The position numbers were made by a program, and so were the translations under genes. Below, in pieces: positions 23,721-33,763 of a DNA stretch of 64,000 bases. Every line of letters begins with the position of its first letter. The stretch's first letter is position 1. The stretch is from Liopterus haemorrhoidalis (Eukaryota; Arthropoda; Insecta; Coleoptera; Dytiscidae): assembly GCA_963971575.1 (NCBI GenBank), contig OZ020615.1:60397379-60461378 (forward strand), in the 5' to 3' direction. The notes under the pieces were generated by a model. It saw only the letters and a list, made by a program, of their open reading frames with translations, ran no database searches and was not told the DNA's origin.

Positions 23721-24117
23721 CCGTCTGTGTACACGTGCAGAGCAAATTCGGTTGAAGGGGTTTTTATGAAACTTCATATTTAAGCTTCTGCCATCAATGG
23801 CACGAGTTGATCAACTTTTGATAAAAATCGGTTGACTAAAAATGGGAATTTAATCGTGTCGATTTTAAGATTTTTGTGAATATTTCACAACAGAAAAATA
23901 TTTCGAAAAAATTTATTGAACCAAAGTTGCTATAAAAGCAATAATTAATAACTCTTATTTGAGACGTTTTTTGATAAAACAAAAAATAATTTTTGTAAAA
24001 TTTTTCGAAATTTTTTGATATTTATCTGTAACGTTTCCATGGTCATGATAAATAATATCTCTGTTAGAAAATATTAGGCTGTTATTTCTACTCTGCTGCT
24101 AGAATGTATTTTATATT

Positions 24118-26955
24118 TTTTTTTTTTTATTGGGTCATTCCATGTGAATTCACCAAAGGTCTCCCACTCGACCCTTTCTAAATCTAATGAAATTTTGTAA
24201 TAAAGTAGCCCTAGACCACAAATGAAATTGTGCAAAATATTAGAGCTCAATCTGCTTTGGTTCTTAAATAATAGGTCCATGTTCAATGGGCTCTCATCTC
24301 GTTAATGCGTACATATCGTAAAAAGAGCCAACTTTGACCCTTTATAAAATCACGTCTAGTGCCCAGAGAGGTGTGAAATTTGGCATACCTGGACAACTTT
24401 TGGTGCGGAATACAGTAGTGTAATCAAAAAAGTAGTTTGGGTAGCCATTCAGCTACCAATCCATGCTAAAATCACTGCCAAATTGTGTCGCGAGAAATTT
24501 GGACCCCAATTTGGAGACCAGTTACTCATTACCAAAAGGTCTAAACGCCATGATTTTTTGCAACGGTGTATAAGAAGCACAATACTATGCAGTGCTGCAA
24601 TAGCAACTCTGTTGTATTCATATGTCCAGAGATGGTCCACTTGAAAGTTGGCCAAAAACAGTTTTTTTGCAAAACTAGCGAACTTTCAAGGCAAAATATC
24701 GCAATATGCGTCATTCCCAATTTGGTTTTGAATGACACCATTGGATAGAGCAGATTTTTCTGTACAATAGTAACTTTTATTTAGATTGGGATCTGAATTC
24801 CTAGTTCAGCCACAGGACTCTGAAAATGACACTTTTATATGCGAGGTGTACTTATATTGTAGGCTATTGCAGGCTGTCAAATTCAGAGCATGGCAATTTG
24901 CAGAAGGCAAATTTATCCATTATTAGTGTAATCCTTGCTTTGGTCCATGGTGGCTGAGCCACTACCAATGGGAGTGAGTATAGGTTGTCAAGTGACATTC
25001 AGAAGAACCACGCCATGGCTAGCAATAGCACATGGCAATAAACTAGTGCTGTCAGAAATCGATCTTGACGGAACCGGAACCGGTTAAAAAAAAAACGGTT
25101 TCGGGTTTACCCGGTTTCGGCACCGGGTAATCGGAACCGGGTAATCGGAACCGGGTAATCGGAACCGGGTAATCGGAACTGGGTATCCGGGTAACGCGAA
25201 AATTACAAACCCGGTTTTACCCGAAAACCGAAACCGGGTACCCGATAAACCGGTTTCGTTTCCCAGCACTAAAATTATCTCGCCTATGACTATGGCTAAG
25301 AATTTAGGAAGTTCGCACTATTTTCTGTCTGACTTTATTTTACGGTTTCGATTCCCAGCATTAATTTTAATATATTTATGTTTACATTTTACTTAAATCA
25401 ACATCGGGAATTTGTATTCATTCGAATTCCTGGGGTATTTTCCCGAACCCAGAACCGAGTATCCAATCTAGGAACTCGGAATCGCGTATCGGGAACCGGG
25501 TATTCGAAACCGGGTATTTGATACCGGGTATCCGGAACCGGGAATTTGGAACCAGGTATTTGGAACCGGGTAATCGGAACCCGGTAATCGGAACCGGGTA
25601 TCCGGAACCAGGTATCCGGAACAGAGTATTTCGAACCAGGTAATCGGCACCGGGTAATCGGAATCGGTTATCCGGGTAACGCGAAAATTACGAGCCCGGT
25701 TTTACCCGAAAACCGGAACCGGGTACCCGAAAAACCGATTTCGGTTCCCAGCACTACAATAAATTAATGGAATCCTGATCCATGACGTATCCGTAATCGA
25801 ATTCAAATCAAATTATTTAACTAACTGAATACAGTAATTTCAAGTGAGACCTGTAATACATTAATATTAATATTGCTTTTTATTTATTTGTGTATTTATT
25901 GCAAGTAAATACACAAATAAGTAAACAGCAACGTTTGACCTGCTGACACGATACTACAAAGATGTAAAGATAAATATAGAACAGGAACCTAAAATAGCAC
26001 TGATTTTTAAATAATAATTCTGAATCCCATCTAAAAATGTTCTACCCAATGAAGCTTAAAATTTTTCCAATCAGTTTGGATATCAATTTGCTGGCAATCA
26101 TGATCAGTGCACAAAGAAGATATGGAGAATCATAATTTGATTGTTTCGATATCGCACCAAGGTATGTCATTTTCAGAGTCCTCTGGCTGAACTAGGGATT
26201 CAGATCCCAACCTAAATAAAACTTACTCTTGTACAGAAAAATCTGCTCTATCCAATGGTGTCATTCAAAACCAAATTGAGAATGACGCATATTGAGATAT
26301 TTTGCCTTGAAAGTTGGCTAGTTTTGCACAAAAAATTTTTTTGGCCAACTTTCTAGTAGGCCACCTCTGGACATATGGATACAACAGAGTTGCTATTGCA
26401 TCACTGCATAATATTGTGCTTGTTATACATCGTTGCAAAAGATCATGGCGTTTAGACCTTTTGCTGACGAGTAACTGGTCTCCAAATTGGGGTCCAAATT
26501 TCTCGCGACACAATTTGGCAGTGATTTTAGCATGGATTGGTAGCTGAATGGCTACCCAAACTACTTTTTTGATTACACTACGTTATTCTACACCAAAAGT
26601 TGTCCTGGTATGTCAAATTTCACACTCCTACAGGCAATAGAAGTGATTTAACAAAGGATCAAAGTTGGTATGTTTTGCGGTATTTACGCATAAACGGGAC
26701 GAGAGCCCATTGAATATGGACCTGTTATTTAAGAACCAAAGCAGATTGAGCTCTAATATTTTGCACAATTTCATTTGGGGTCTAGTGCTATCTTACTACA
26801 AAATTTCATGGCATTTGGAGAGGGTCGAGTGGGAGCCATAGGTGTCTTTTTGGTGATTTGAAAAATATTTTATTTATTTCCAACATGGGAAACCAACAAA
26901 TCACCCTTTCGAGTGACTTAATAATAGGTTTCCACGATTTGTACAAAGTGCCTAA
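24118..26955. mobile_element. Long-inverted-repeat (foldback) element, ~2.8 kb
   Basis: Arms of roughly 700 bp (about 24126-24835 and 26170-26855) are inverted copies. They are recognisable by TCCCACTCGACCCT near the outer edge, TTGTGTCGCGAGAAATTTGG in the middle and TTTTCAGAGTCC at the inner edge, each present in both orientations. About 1.3 kb lies between the arms, including a hAT-like element at 25044-25756. The insertion splits family A copy 3. Short ORFs in the arms are not shared as clean frames, so no protein is assigned. It could be a deletion derivative of a larger TIR transposon. Exact ends and target duplication could not be fixed because of the flanking T-run. Confidence 0.75.
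25044..25756. mobile_element. hAT-like element built of 14-bp repeats
   Basis: The ends are TAGTGCTG and CAGCACTA, with flanking octamers CAATAAAC (25036-25043) and CAATAAAT (25757-25764), 7 of 8 matching. Two blocks (about 25060-25220 and 25440-25700) consist of CGGAACCGGGTAAT-type units. Another end-like TTCCCAGCACTA at 25260-25271 suggests that two copies may have fused or that one inserted in another. It is non-coding. Confidence 0.7.
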
Positions 26956-27004
26956 CACAATAGTACTTTATAATGGCGGTCGGTCCTGTGGTGGCCACAG
27001 CTGA

Positions 27005-27156
27005 TTTTTACATTCTTATATTTAACGTTTCCATGGTCATGATAAATAATATCTCTGTTAGAAAATATTAGGCCAAGTTATTTCTACTCTGCTGCTAGAA
27101 TGTATTTTATATAAGTACTTTACGATGGCGGTCGGTCCTATGGTGGCCACAGCTGA
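27005..27156 (+). repeat. Family A copy 4: extra tandem 3' end
   Basis: Starting at the CTGA of copy 3, this repeats the last ~150 bp of family A (AACGTTTCCATGGTCATGA to GGCGGTCGGT, hairpin CTATGG-TGG-CCACAG, CTGA). It has no 5' end of its own. A head-to-tail duplicate 3' terminus is known from rolling-circle elements. Confidence 0.75.
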
Positions 27157-27302
27157 TTTTTTTATTTACTCCGGTACATTTACAGTAATTTACGTTGATA
27201 TACAAGAATAAATGTTGACATTAATTTACAATGAAGCATATTTACAATTTTATGATAAGACATTTAAGGTAGATAGTTTAGAAATAATAGAACATTTGGG
27301 AT

Positions 27303-27980
27303 TTAGATTTTATGGAACAGATCTGCTTCTTTGAGGTAGTCTAATAAAATGTTTTCATTTTCTGGGCTTAGCGCTTCTTTCAGGTTGTCTGGTATATGCT
27401 TCCGTTTGAGTTCTTCATATAGTTGGCACTCCAGCAGAGCTGGCCCAACAATTTGCGGGGCCCGGTGCAAGAAATCCGTGCGGGGCCTATATATATATAT
27501 TTTTTTAGTTTAGTGATAATATGCAGAGTTAAATATACAATTGGATGACTGGTGTATTGAGCGCTGCATTTATTTCTCCTGAAATGCCTTTTCTACAAAA
27601 GTCAGTGCTGGAATCTAAAGGCCTCAGTAGACGCGGGGCCCGGTGCGGGTGCACCGTCTACACCGCCTTTCGGCCGGCTCTGCACTCCAGGATTATATGT
27701 TTTACGGTAACAGTTTTATTGTAGTTGTCACAGTTTTTCACCTCTTGTCCTTTCATTAGATGTTGGTGTGTAATGAATGTGTGGCCAATTCTGAGTCTTG
27801 TAAGAACTCTCTGTTCTTTTCTGATGCCTACTGGAGCCCAGGGTTTGGTATCTTCTTTTACATGGCAAAATTTGTTGTTTGTTAGACTGTGCTATTGTCG
27901 TTTCCAGTTTTCTTTTATGTTTTGCCATAAGTTGGATTTGATATCGCTAGTAGGTACGGATATAAACATTTTTATTTTCT
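27303..27980 (-). pseudogene. LINE ORF2 C-terminus, split by a hAT MITE
   Basis: Minus-strand reading from about 27965 gives FISVPTSDIKSNLWQNIKEN, a stop, then in the same frame KEDTKPWAPVGIRKEQRVLT, RLRIGHTFITHQHLMKGQ and VKHIILEC. After the MITE (27435-27682) it continues QLYEELKRKHIPDNLKEAL and ends DYLKEADLFHKI at the stop 27303-27305. RLRIGHT...H...C..C...VKHI..EC is the conserved tail after RNase H in many insect LINEs (Jockey/I superfamily); the zinc-binding spacing is partly eroded. The C-terminus closely resembles that of the LINE at 58834-60050 (FLKETNLYDTI). The rest of ORF2 is missing upstream. Confidence 0.85.
27435..27682. mobile_element. hAT MITE, 248 bp, inside the LINE tail
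   Basis: The ends are CAGAGCTGGCC and GGCCGGCTCTG with a perfect 8-bp duplication CACTCCAG (27427-27434, 27683-27690). It carries GGGGCCCGGTGC twice in an AT background. Excising one octamer copy joins the LINE frame (codons for LEC and QLY). Confidence 0.92.
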
Positions 27981-29411
27981 AAAGCGATTGAATGAGTCAA
28001 TAAGGTTAAAAACTTATACACAATACAACAATAAAAAATCGTTGCATCTGCTGTGACTAGTTCTTATGCAATTAAGTTGTTTTCATAACTGTCTATGGAG
28101 ATCGATACCTTGAAGTTTTTCAGATGCATCTGAAACTGAAGCGCGATTCCCTTCTCTTTCCTCGTTCCATGAATCATTCCAAGCTGATTTGGTATCCAAA
28201 GGTGCTTTTAGTTTATGGTCAATCCAAATTGATTACATTATTCTCTAAATGATGCGACAGTTTTAGGTGGCTAAGGTTTCTAACACTGGCATTATTAATT
28301 AAAATTCTGCATATACAATAATCCAACAGGAAATAAACTTTACACCATTTAAATTTGAGCTTAAGTACTTACTTAAAACCACACCATTAATCCAACTAAA
28401 CCGCAATTTAACTATTTTGTATTTGTGCCAAAAGTGGAACGTAGATTGTATCCAAATAATAACTAGCAATAAAAATCAATTTCAATTGAAAACTATTTAT
28501 GTGGTGAAAGAGTTACCATACGGTTAGCATCTGTTCGTACCCCCTGTGTTAAAAACCATTCAAAAAATTATCTAAACCTAAATGTCATATGATGATTTAA
28601 TGTTTTTTTGTTGGTGTGGTAACAATGTTTTTTTTAGATTATTTAAATGTTTAAATTTGGTATGAATGAAAGATGTTTTTGCGTAGGAGATACCTCAAGC
28701 AATGTATCTATTGTAGTATGATGTCTCTATAGAAAAGTATTGACTGCTTGTAAATGTAGTTTTTAAAATGATAATCAATGCAGCACTGTACGTAAGGTGT
28801 ATCTATGAGCAGAGTCGTGCGAAAGAGGGGCGAAGGGGGCACCGGCCATGGGCGCCTAATCTAAGAGGCGCCAATATCATCACTACGTCGGACGTTTTAC
28901 GAGAGATATTGAGATATAAGAGGAGGATTGAGGTTAAGGGGGAGGATTTAGGTTTAGAAGGGGTACTAAATTCAGGTACTTTGCACTGTCCTGTCTACAA
29001 GACAAGTAGCTCGGGATTTAAAATGTATAGTGATGGAAAACAACATCTCCTAGCTTTCGTTGTAATCTTTTCATTAATTTAGTTAATTAACTATATAACT
29101 AAGGTGGAACTGTATTAATATTTCGTTAATTTGTTTGATTAAAGGTTTCTTGCTGTTCATTCTTTAGACCTAAACACTAATAGCTACGTTTTATCTGAAA
29201 TTTCCTGTAATATCAACTAGTAATTGTTGCACTTATTTCAGTTACTAAATATCTGCGATTGAAGTGGAAATTTCACACTCAACATCCATTTTAAGTATTG
29301 TTAAAGGACATTTTTACTGTTGAGAGAATTCTTAATCTAATTTTTATACAGGAACTGGTAGAATTTTCCAGAACAATAATTGGCAAAATCAATTTTAATA
29401 TAAAATATTAT
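27981..29411. other. No supported gene
   Basis: A 104-codon frame at 28768-29082 has no known domain. It starts near a GC-rich scrap (CGAAAGAGGGGCGAAGGGGG, about 28820) that looks like an eroded transposon end. The rest is AT-rich. Confidence 0.45.
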
Positions 29412-29484
29412 TGCCGAAACCAGGGATCGAACCAGGGACCTTTAGATCTTCAGTCTAACGCTCTCCCAACTGAGCTATTTCGGC
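29412..29484 (-). tRNA. tRNA-Phe (GAA), copy 1
   Basis: The 73-nt cloverleaf is clear: acceptor GCCGAAA with TTTCGGC and discriminator A, D-arm GCTCAGTTGGGAGAGC, anticodon stem TTAGA/TCTAA with loop CTGAAGA (anticodon GAA), T-loop TTCGATC. The A and B boxes are intact and a TTTT follows within ~10 nt on the minus strand, as needed for RNA polymerase III. The T-stem reads CCTGG on both sides, leaving a U-U mismatch in the middle pair; in tRNA-Phe as I recall it, the 3' side is CCGGG, giving a U-G pair. No intron is present. Confidence 0.95.
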
Positions 29485-29560
29485 TGTATTGTTTTAAGGT
29501 TTTATGGTCTTCTTCTTCGATACTGAGCGACAAGATATTACAATTAATATAAAATATTAT

Positions 29561-29633
29561 TGCCGAAACCAGGGATCGAACCAGGGACCTTTAGATCTTC
29601 AGTCTAACGCTCTCCCAACTGAGCTATTTCGGC
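29561..29633 (-). tRNA. tRNA-Phe (GAA), copy 2
   Basis: The 73-nt sequence is identical to copy 1, including the T-stem U-U mismatch. It also shares ~17 bp of 3' flank (AATATAAAATATTAT on the plus strand). The two genes are therefore a tandem duplication with a 149-bp period, and both point to the minus strand. The TTTT terminator is in the shared flank. Confidence 0.95.
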
Positions 29634-29894
29634 TGTTAATTCTTCTATATTTAACCACAATGCAGTTATATCAATTGCATTTTTATTTATATTTTTATAA
29701 TTAGATTATTTTTGATCTTTGCCTTATTGTTATCATTTATCATTAAAAACATATTTATGTCAACTGCCAAATTTATTATTTAATTCACATACGCCGCCGG
29801 TTAAAAAAATTACTGATTATAGATAATAAAATACTGATTATTCTCGTATAAATTTTTGGTTAATTTGTTCAAAACTGCTACTGTACCTTTCGAA

Positions 29895-30250
29895 TACATA
29901 CTGATATTTACAGGGCCGAGCATAAAAGATTTTGTAAAGGTCGAGAGGAAGTCAAACACGATACACGTTCTGGACAGCCAGTTTCGCCAAACACACACGA
30001 GAATGTGCAAGTTAAAGAAATCATTCGAAATGATCGAAGATTCAGCCCCAGAACTATTGCTTTTTTCCAATATTATGTATATGATCTACTAGCTTATTGA
30101 ACGACAACGCTTGCCAGAATGTTGCTCCCTTTAGTAAAACTCTTCTTGACGAATTTCACTGGGACATTTTTCCTCATACACCAGGCCTGACCTTGTGCTA
30201 ATTGTTCATTTATTCCCTCATCTTAAGGACTTTTGGCGGTAGATGTCTGG
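29895..30250 (+). pseudogene. mariner transposase fragment with internal deletion
   Basis: One frame gives GREEVKHDTRSGQPVSPNTH and ENVQVKEIIRNDRRFSPRTI, matching the linker and second HTH region of mariner transposases. After a break it resumes with NDNACQNVAPFSKTLLDEFH and WDIFPH, matching the second catalytic Asp segment (HDNARPH type). It then decays near the SPDL...D region, which reads GLTLC with a stop. The first catalytic Asp part is deleted. It is a different mariner lineage from the one at 9091-10068, judging by the sequences. Confidence 0.78.
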
Positions 30251-30797
30251 AAAATAACGAAGTGAATTAAGACAATGATTGCATTTCATGTTTGGATATC
30301 AGAGTGACATCACAAGACAACTCGATCTGCTTTTCTTTTTCACGAGGATCAAGTACACCTGACTTTATATCTTTCAAGAATGGATTATTAATCCAGATGT
30401 TACCTTTACGAGGATCCTCATTTTCAGGGAAATAATTATTAAAATTTTCAGCTGATGCTCTTAAATGTTGACTTATTGTTGAATATGACTTTCTGGTTGA
30501 CATAAGCAGCAATACAAAATTCTTCTAAAAATGGAAACATTTCTATATCTTCCTCTTATAAGCGACTGTTCCAAAGAGCTTCTTCAGAAGTATGAAAAAT
30601 ATCCGCGAGAGGCGTTGTATTTGTGCTAGTAAATATTAAATAAATCATAGTTCGGACAAAAGTGGGCTTCTGCGTCGACTAAAAAAATCTGCTATATACT
30701 CGTGAACAGAAGTTTGCATCTACGTGATTCTGGCGAAATATTTCGCGGACCGGCAGGAATTTTCTGCGGACCACGGGTTGAAGAACACTGGTCTAGA
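30251..30797 (-). pseudogene. hAT transposase fragment with its 5' terminus
   Basis: The minus-strand frame at 30512-30267 encodes SQHLRASAENFNNYFPENED, IWINNPFLKDI and EKEKQIELSCDVTL. This follows the stretch before the hAT dimerisation domain in ZBED5/FAM200-type transposases (L...F..YFP....WV.NPF...ELS.D). At 30740-30797 the complement reads CAGTGTTCTTCAACCCGTGG, a typical hAT left end, so 30797 is probably the outer edge of the element. DDE residues are not visible and the middle is lost. Confidence 0.68.
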
Positions 30798-31799
30798 TGT
30801 AGCAATCCTGACCTAGGATTACCTTTGTGACAATACGATAGTGGCAGACTGGCTAAACTCACAAGACGCTAATTTTTATGGGAAGAGTGTCCAAAAACTC
30901 GTCACAAGGAAGTGTCTCAGTCTAAAATGATGAGTATGTTTATAAATAAGTTAAAATATGTATTCACAATGTTAATATACTGTATAACAAATTACAGCTA
31001 TGTTCTTCTGGACAGTCTAGTTTACGGAATGGTGGAAAATATATGAGATTACTTATAACTGAAATATCCTACAACATTTTATGTTGAAGTCCGACCTTCA
31101 CCCACAGATAAAAGTAATTGAAACACGCTTTACGCATTTACAGAATACTGTTAATAAATATAAGTATCACAAATATATGTCACCTTATATAATAAAATCG
31201 AAGCTGTGAACTCAACACTAACACATTATTATCTAGAAATCGATAGGTGAAGTTGAGGTGTATCATTTGAGGTGTATTTCCGTGAAACATTTATTAAAGC
31301 CTAGAGCTGATTGCACCTTGGGGAATAAATAACACATTATAAGGTGCGCACGTGTAATGACATTGCAACCGGCTGTCTGATTGTACACCCCTGCTTATAG
31401 GGGTGTCACTCTATAATTTACTGCGTTCGTCAGTCGATGGTGTGTGATATGTTGAAGTTGTATATTTTTACAGGATTGTATTCATTTTGATTTTAAGTTT
31501 TAGCACTTCTATGTCTTCTCTATTTAGAGGTTGACAATCATTAAGGATAATTTTACCTTGGATATTGCGGTTCGAATTAATTCCAGATGACCATCTAAAC
31601 TGTCGTAGATATTCTAGCCATGAAGTTCTTAATCTACTTATTCTTCATTCACCTTCTAGGATAAATTTATGAGACAATTTTTAGAAATAAATTTTAATTA
31701 TTACGGTAACTTGTACCAGCAGCATTCTGTTCATCTTCACTCTCTGTACTTTTTTTTTATCCAGGGGAAATCTTTTATAGACACCATATTCAGGTGGTG
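30798..31799. other. AT-rich stretch, no gene seen
   Basis: No ORF above 60 codons and no recognised repeat. Confidence 0.5.
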
Positions 31800-32327
31800 T
31801 CGGACTCTCCACAAGTGGCATACAGACTAAAAACCTTGCTCCTCTCCACCATGGGACTGTCGTAGTGGACTATTCTTCGTGACGGAGTGGCTAGTTCTTC
31901 CTGCCTTCTCTCTTGATTCTTCCTGTCTTCTATCTTGATTCTTCCTGTCTTCTATCTTGATTCTTCCTGTCTTCTTCGTCGTCCTGTATCGTTCTTCCGG
32001 TAATCGTCCTAGAGTCAGGCTGCAAAATCCGTCGAATCCCCCCACCAGATCACCCACAGTACCCACCCACTTCAGGTATCCAGCTGTAGGCGTCCGTCTC
32101 ATGTTTTCGGACTTGACTTGTTTACCAGGTTATCCAGTCCGAATACAAAGCATCCCCGACGAAGACTCGCGTGGTTTTACGCACGGAATCTCCCGGAGGA
32201 ATTACTAGGTGACTACATGGCATACCCACACTCTCTGGATACGGGTGTCCATAGCCCGACCTTTGAGCTGCCTTTACCATCCACGTGCGATTTCGTGGGT
32301 GGCCCGATGGCCTAGGAAAACTCTCTA
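31800..32327. repeat. GC-rich segment, unclassified, probably a repeat
   Basis: The composition is clearly richer in GC than the flanks. Three near-identical 22-bp units TCTTGATTCTTCCTGTCTTC lie at about 31912-31977. Long overlapping frames exist on both strands (minus 32102-31827 and 32427-32122; plus 31957-32208) but none shows a domain I can name. It directly adjoins a pogo-like transposase tail, so it may be part of a transposon or a separate insertion. Confidence 0.4.
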
Positions 32328-32334
32328 TACTATC

Positions 32335-32465
32335 ACGGGTCTCGTTAATGTCACTGTTCGTATTATTTTCGTCTGAACTATTGTTGTCAATCTCTTCAAA
32401 AACCAAGTCATCTTCGATACTATCCAATGCGTTGCTTATACCGCATTTCTTAAAAGACTTTATAA
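32335..32465 (-). pseudogene. pogo/Tigger-like (DDE_1) transposase C-terminus
   Basis: Minus-strand codons give KTIIKSFKKCGISNALDSIE followed by an acidic stretch DDLVFEEIDNNSSDE. The motif I..SF.KCGISNALDG.ED is the conserved end of pogo-type DDE_1 transposases, where an acidic tail is also usual. The upstream frame (32679-32473), separated by a stop, does not show the catalytic DDD core. Only this tail is supported. Confidence 0.72.
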
Positions 32466-32689
32466 TCGTTTTTTATTTTAAAGCTTCCCGTGATTTTTTA
32501 CCCAGGTATTGAAATCGTCGACCATGTAATACATCCTGTTGTTGTAACATCGCGATTTGGGATGATCGAAGGGATATCGTTGACTTGTAAGGCCTCCAGA
32601 AATGACAGTCAATTCTGTATTTATTTCTATTATTAGTTTCTGTTTTATGCGCTCTGAATTGATTCCACCCTAACCGCACACTTTTTAAA

Positions 32690-33761
32690 CAACCATATAC
32701 CTTCGGACCATAAGACGCACCCCAATTTAAAGGCGATTTTTCTGCGTCAAAAATACGGTAAGTAAAGTAATATTTTTTGCTTCAATTTCTCATTCATTTC
32801 TGGGAACGCCACTAAGATTTTTGATATTTGAGCGCTCATTTTGGCGCCCCTAAAAGCTGGGCGCTATGGGCCTTTGTTCCTTTCACCCCTGCTACATACG
32901 AAGTTGTAGATGAAGACCTCTAACCGTTATAGGTTGTTTTATTCTTATAAAAGCATCTTTATTCGTGTTCGTATTTGGTACCAATTTCCAAAATTACGAC
33001 AATTTGATCATTGATTTCGAATTTAGATTTTGTTATAACCATGTATTTAGCTTTGCTGAAGTTAGCCATATTTTTTGCTAACAGTATTAACTCAATGATC
33101 AGGAATATAGCCACAAGATTACATAGTATACAGAGGTTCAACTTAATTTAACCTAAATCGAAACTAAATAAATATAATTTATATAGATTCTATTTAAAGG
33201 AATAGATTTATTAATTTTCCGGAAAATTAATTATTTTGTGATTGATTTGTTAATTAGAAATTGATATTCGTAAAAATTAATGACATATATGACCTAATTT
33301 ACAATACGCCATCATAAAATTTTTAAATTATTTTTTAATATACAACCGTTAAAGTCCATACCCAGTTAAATACGTATGTAATTGTTGGTTAATATTCCAA
33401 CTAAATTAATTTACAATTTGATTCACATCGAACGCTTGACGCGATTATGATTTTATATCCAACACAGGGTGGTCTTTGTAAATATAAAACGGATTAAATG
33501 TAAATGGCCATGTAAGAATAAACAAAACGGAAAAAAATTGGTAAATATTTTATCTTTGAAATTATTTTGCAATGGTCCAATACTAATGCGGACACCGTTA
33601 TATTGTATTATTCTAGCCTAGTACTATCAGCAATGGCAAACGTCCAAAATAACGGTGTCCGCATAAATATTAATTGTTGAGTAAAATTAAATAGATTCTA
33701 TATTCGCAATCTAATAATTATCGTACAAATGGTACTATATACAAAATAGACTTAACACTTA
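32690..33761. other. No supported gene
   Basis: It includes a scrap GGACCATAAGACGCACC at about 32707 with a loosely inverted GCGTC...TACGGTAAG at 32744, which may be a small eroded MITE, and a GC-rich patch near 32850-32890. The rest is AT-rich. Confidence 0.4.
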
Positions 33762-33763
33762 TA

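Larger units (their letters stand above)
23513..27004 (+). mobile_element. Helentron-like repeat, family A copy 3, interrupted
   Basis: The first part (23513-24113) has T-run, ACCGACCGCC (23518), a (TCTG)n tract (about 23660-23715) and the family core up to TGCTAGAATGTATTTTATA. The sequence resumes at about 26965 with AGTACTTTATAATGGCGGTC, hairpin CTGTGG-TGG-CCACAG (26986-27000) and CTGA. The 2.8 kb between is a later insertion. A further 3' end follows directly at 27005-27156. Confidence 0.78.

Noticed and set aside
24449..26547. ORFs in the arms of the foldback element
   Set aside because: Similar frames appear in both arms only because the arms are inverted copies; stops and indels differ and no domain is visible.
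32690..32765. Small MITE with ATAAGACGCACC and GCGTC...ACGGTA ends
   Set aside because: Inverted ends are too imperfect and no target duplication was found.
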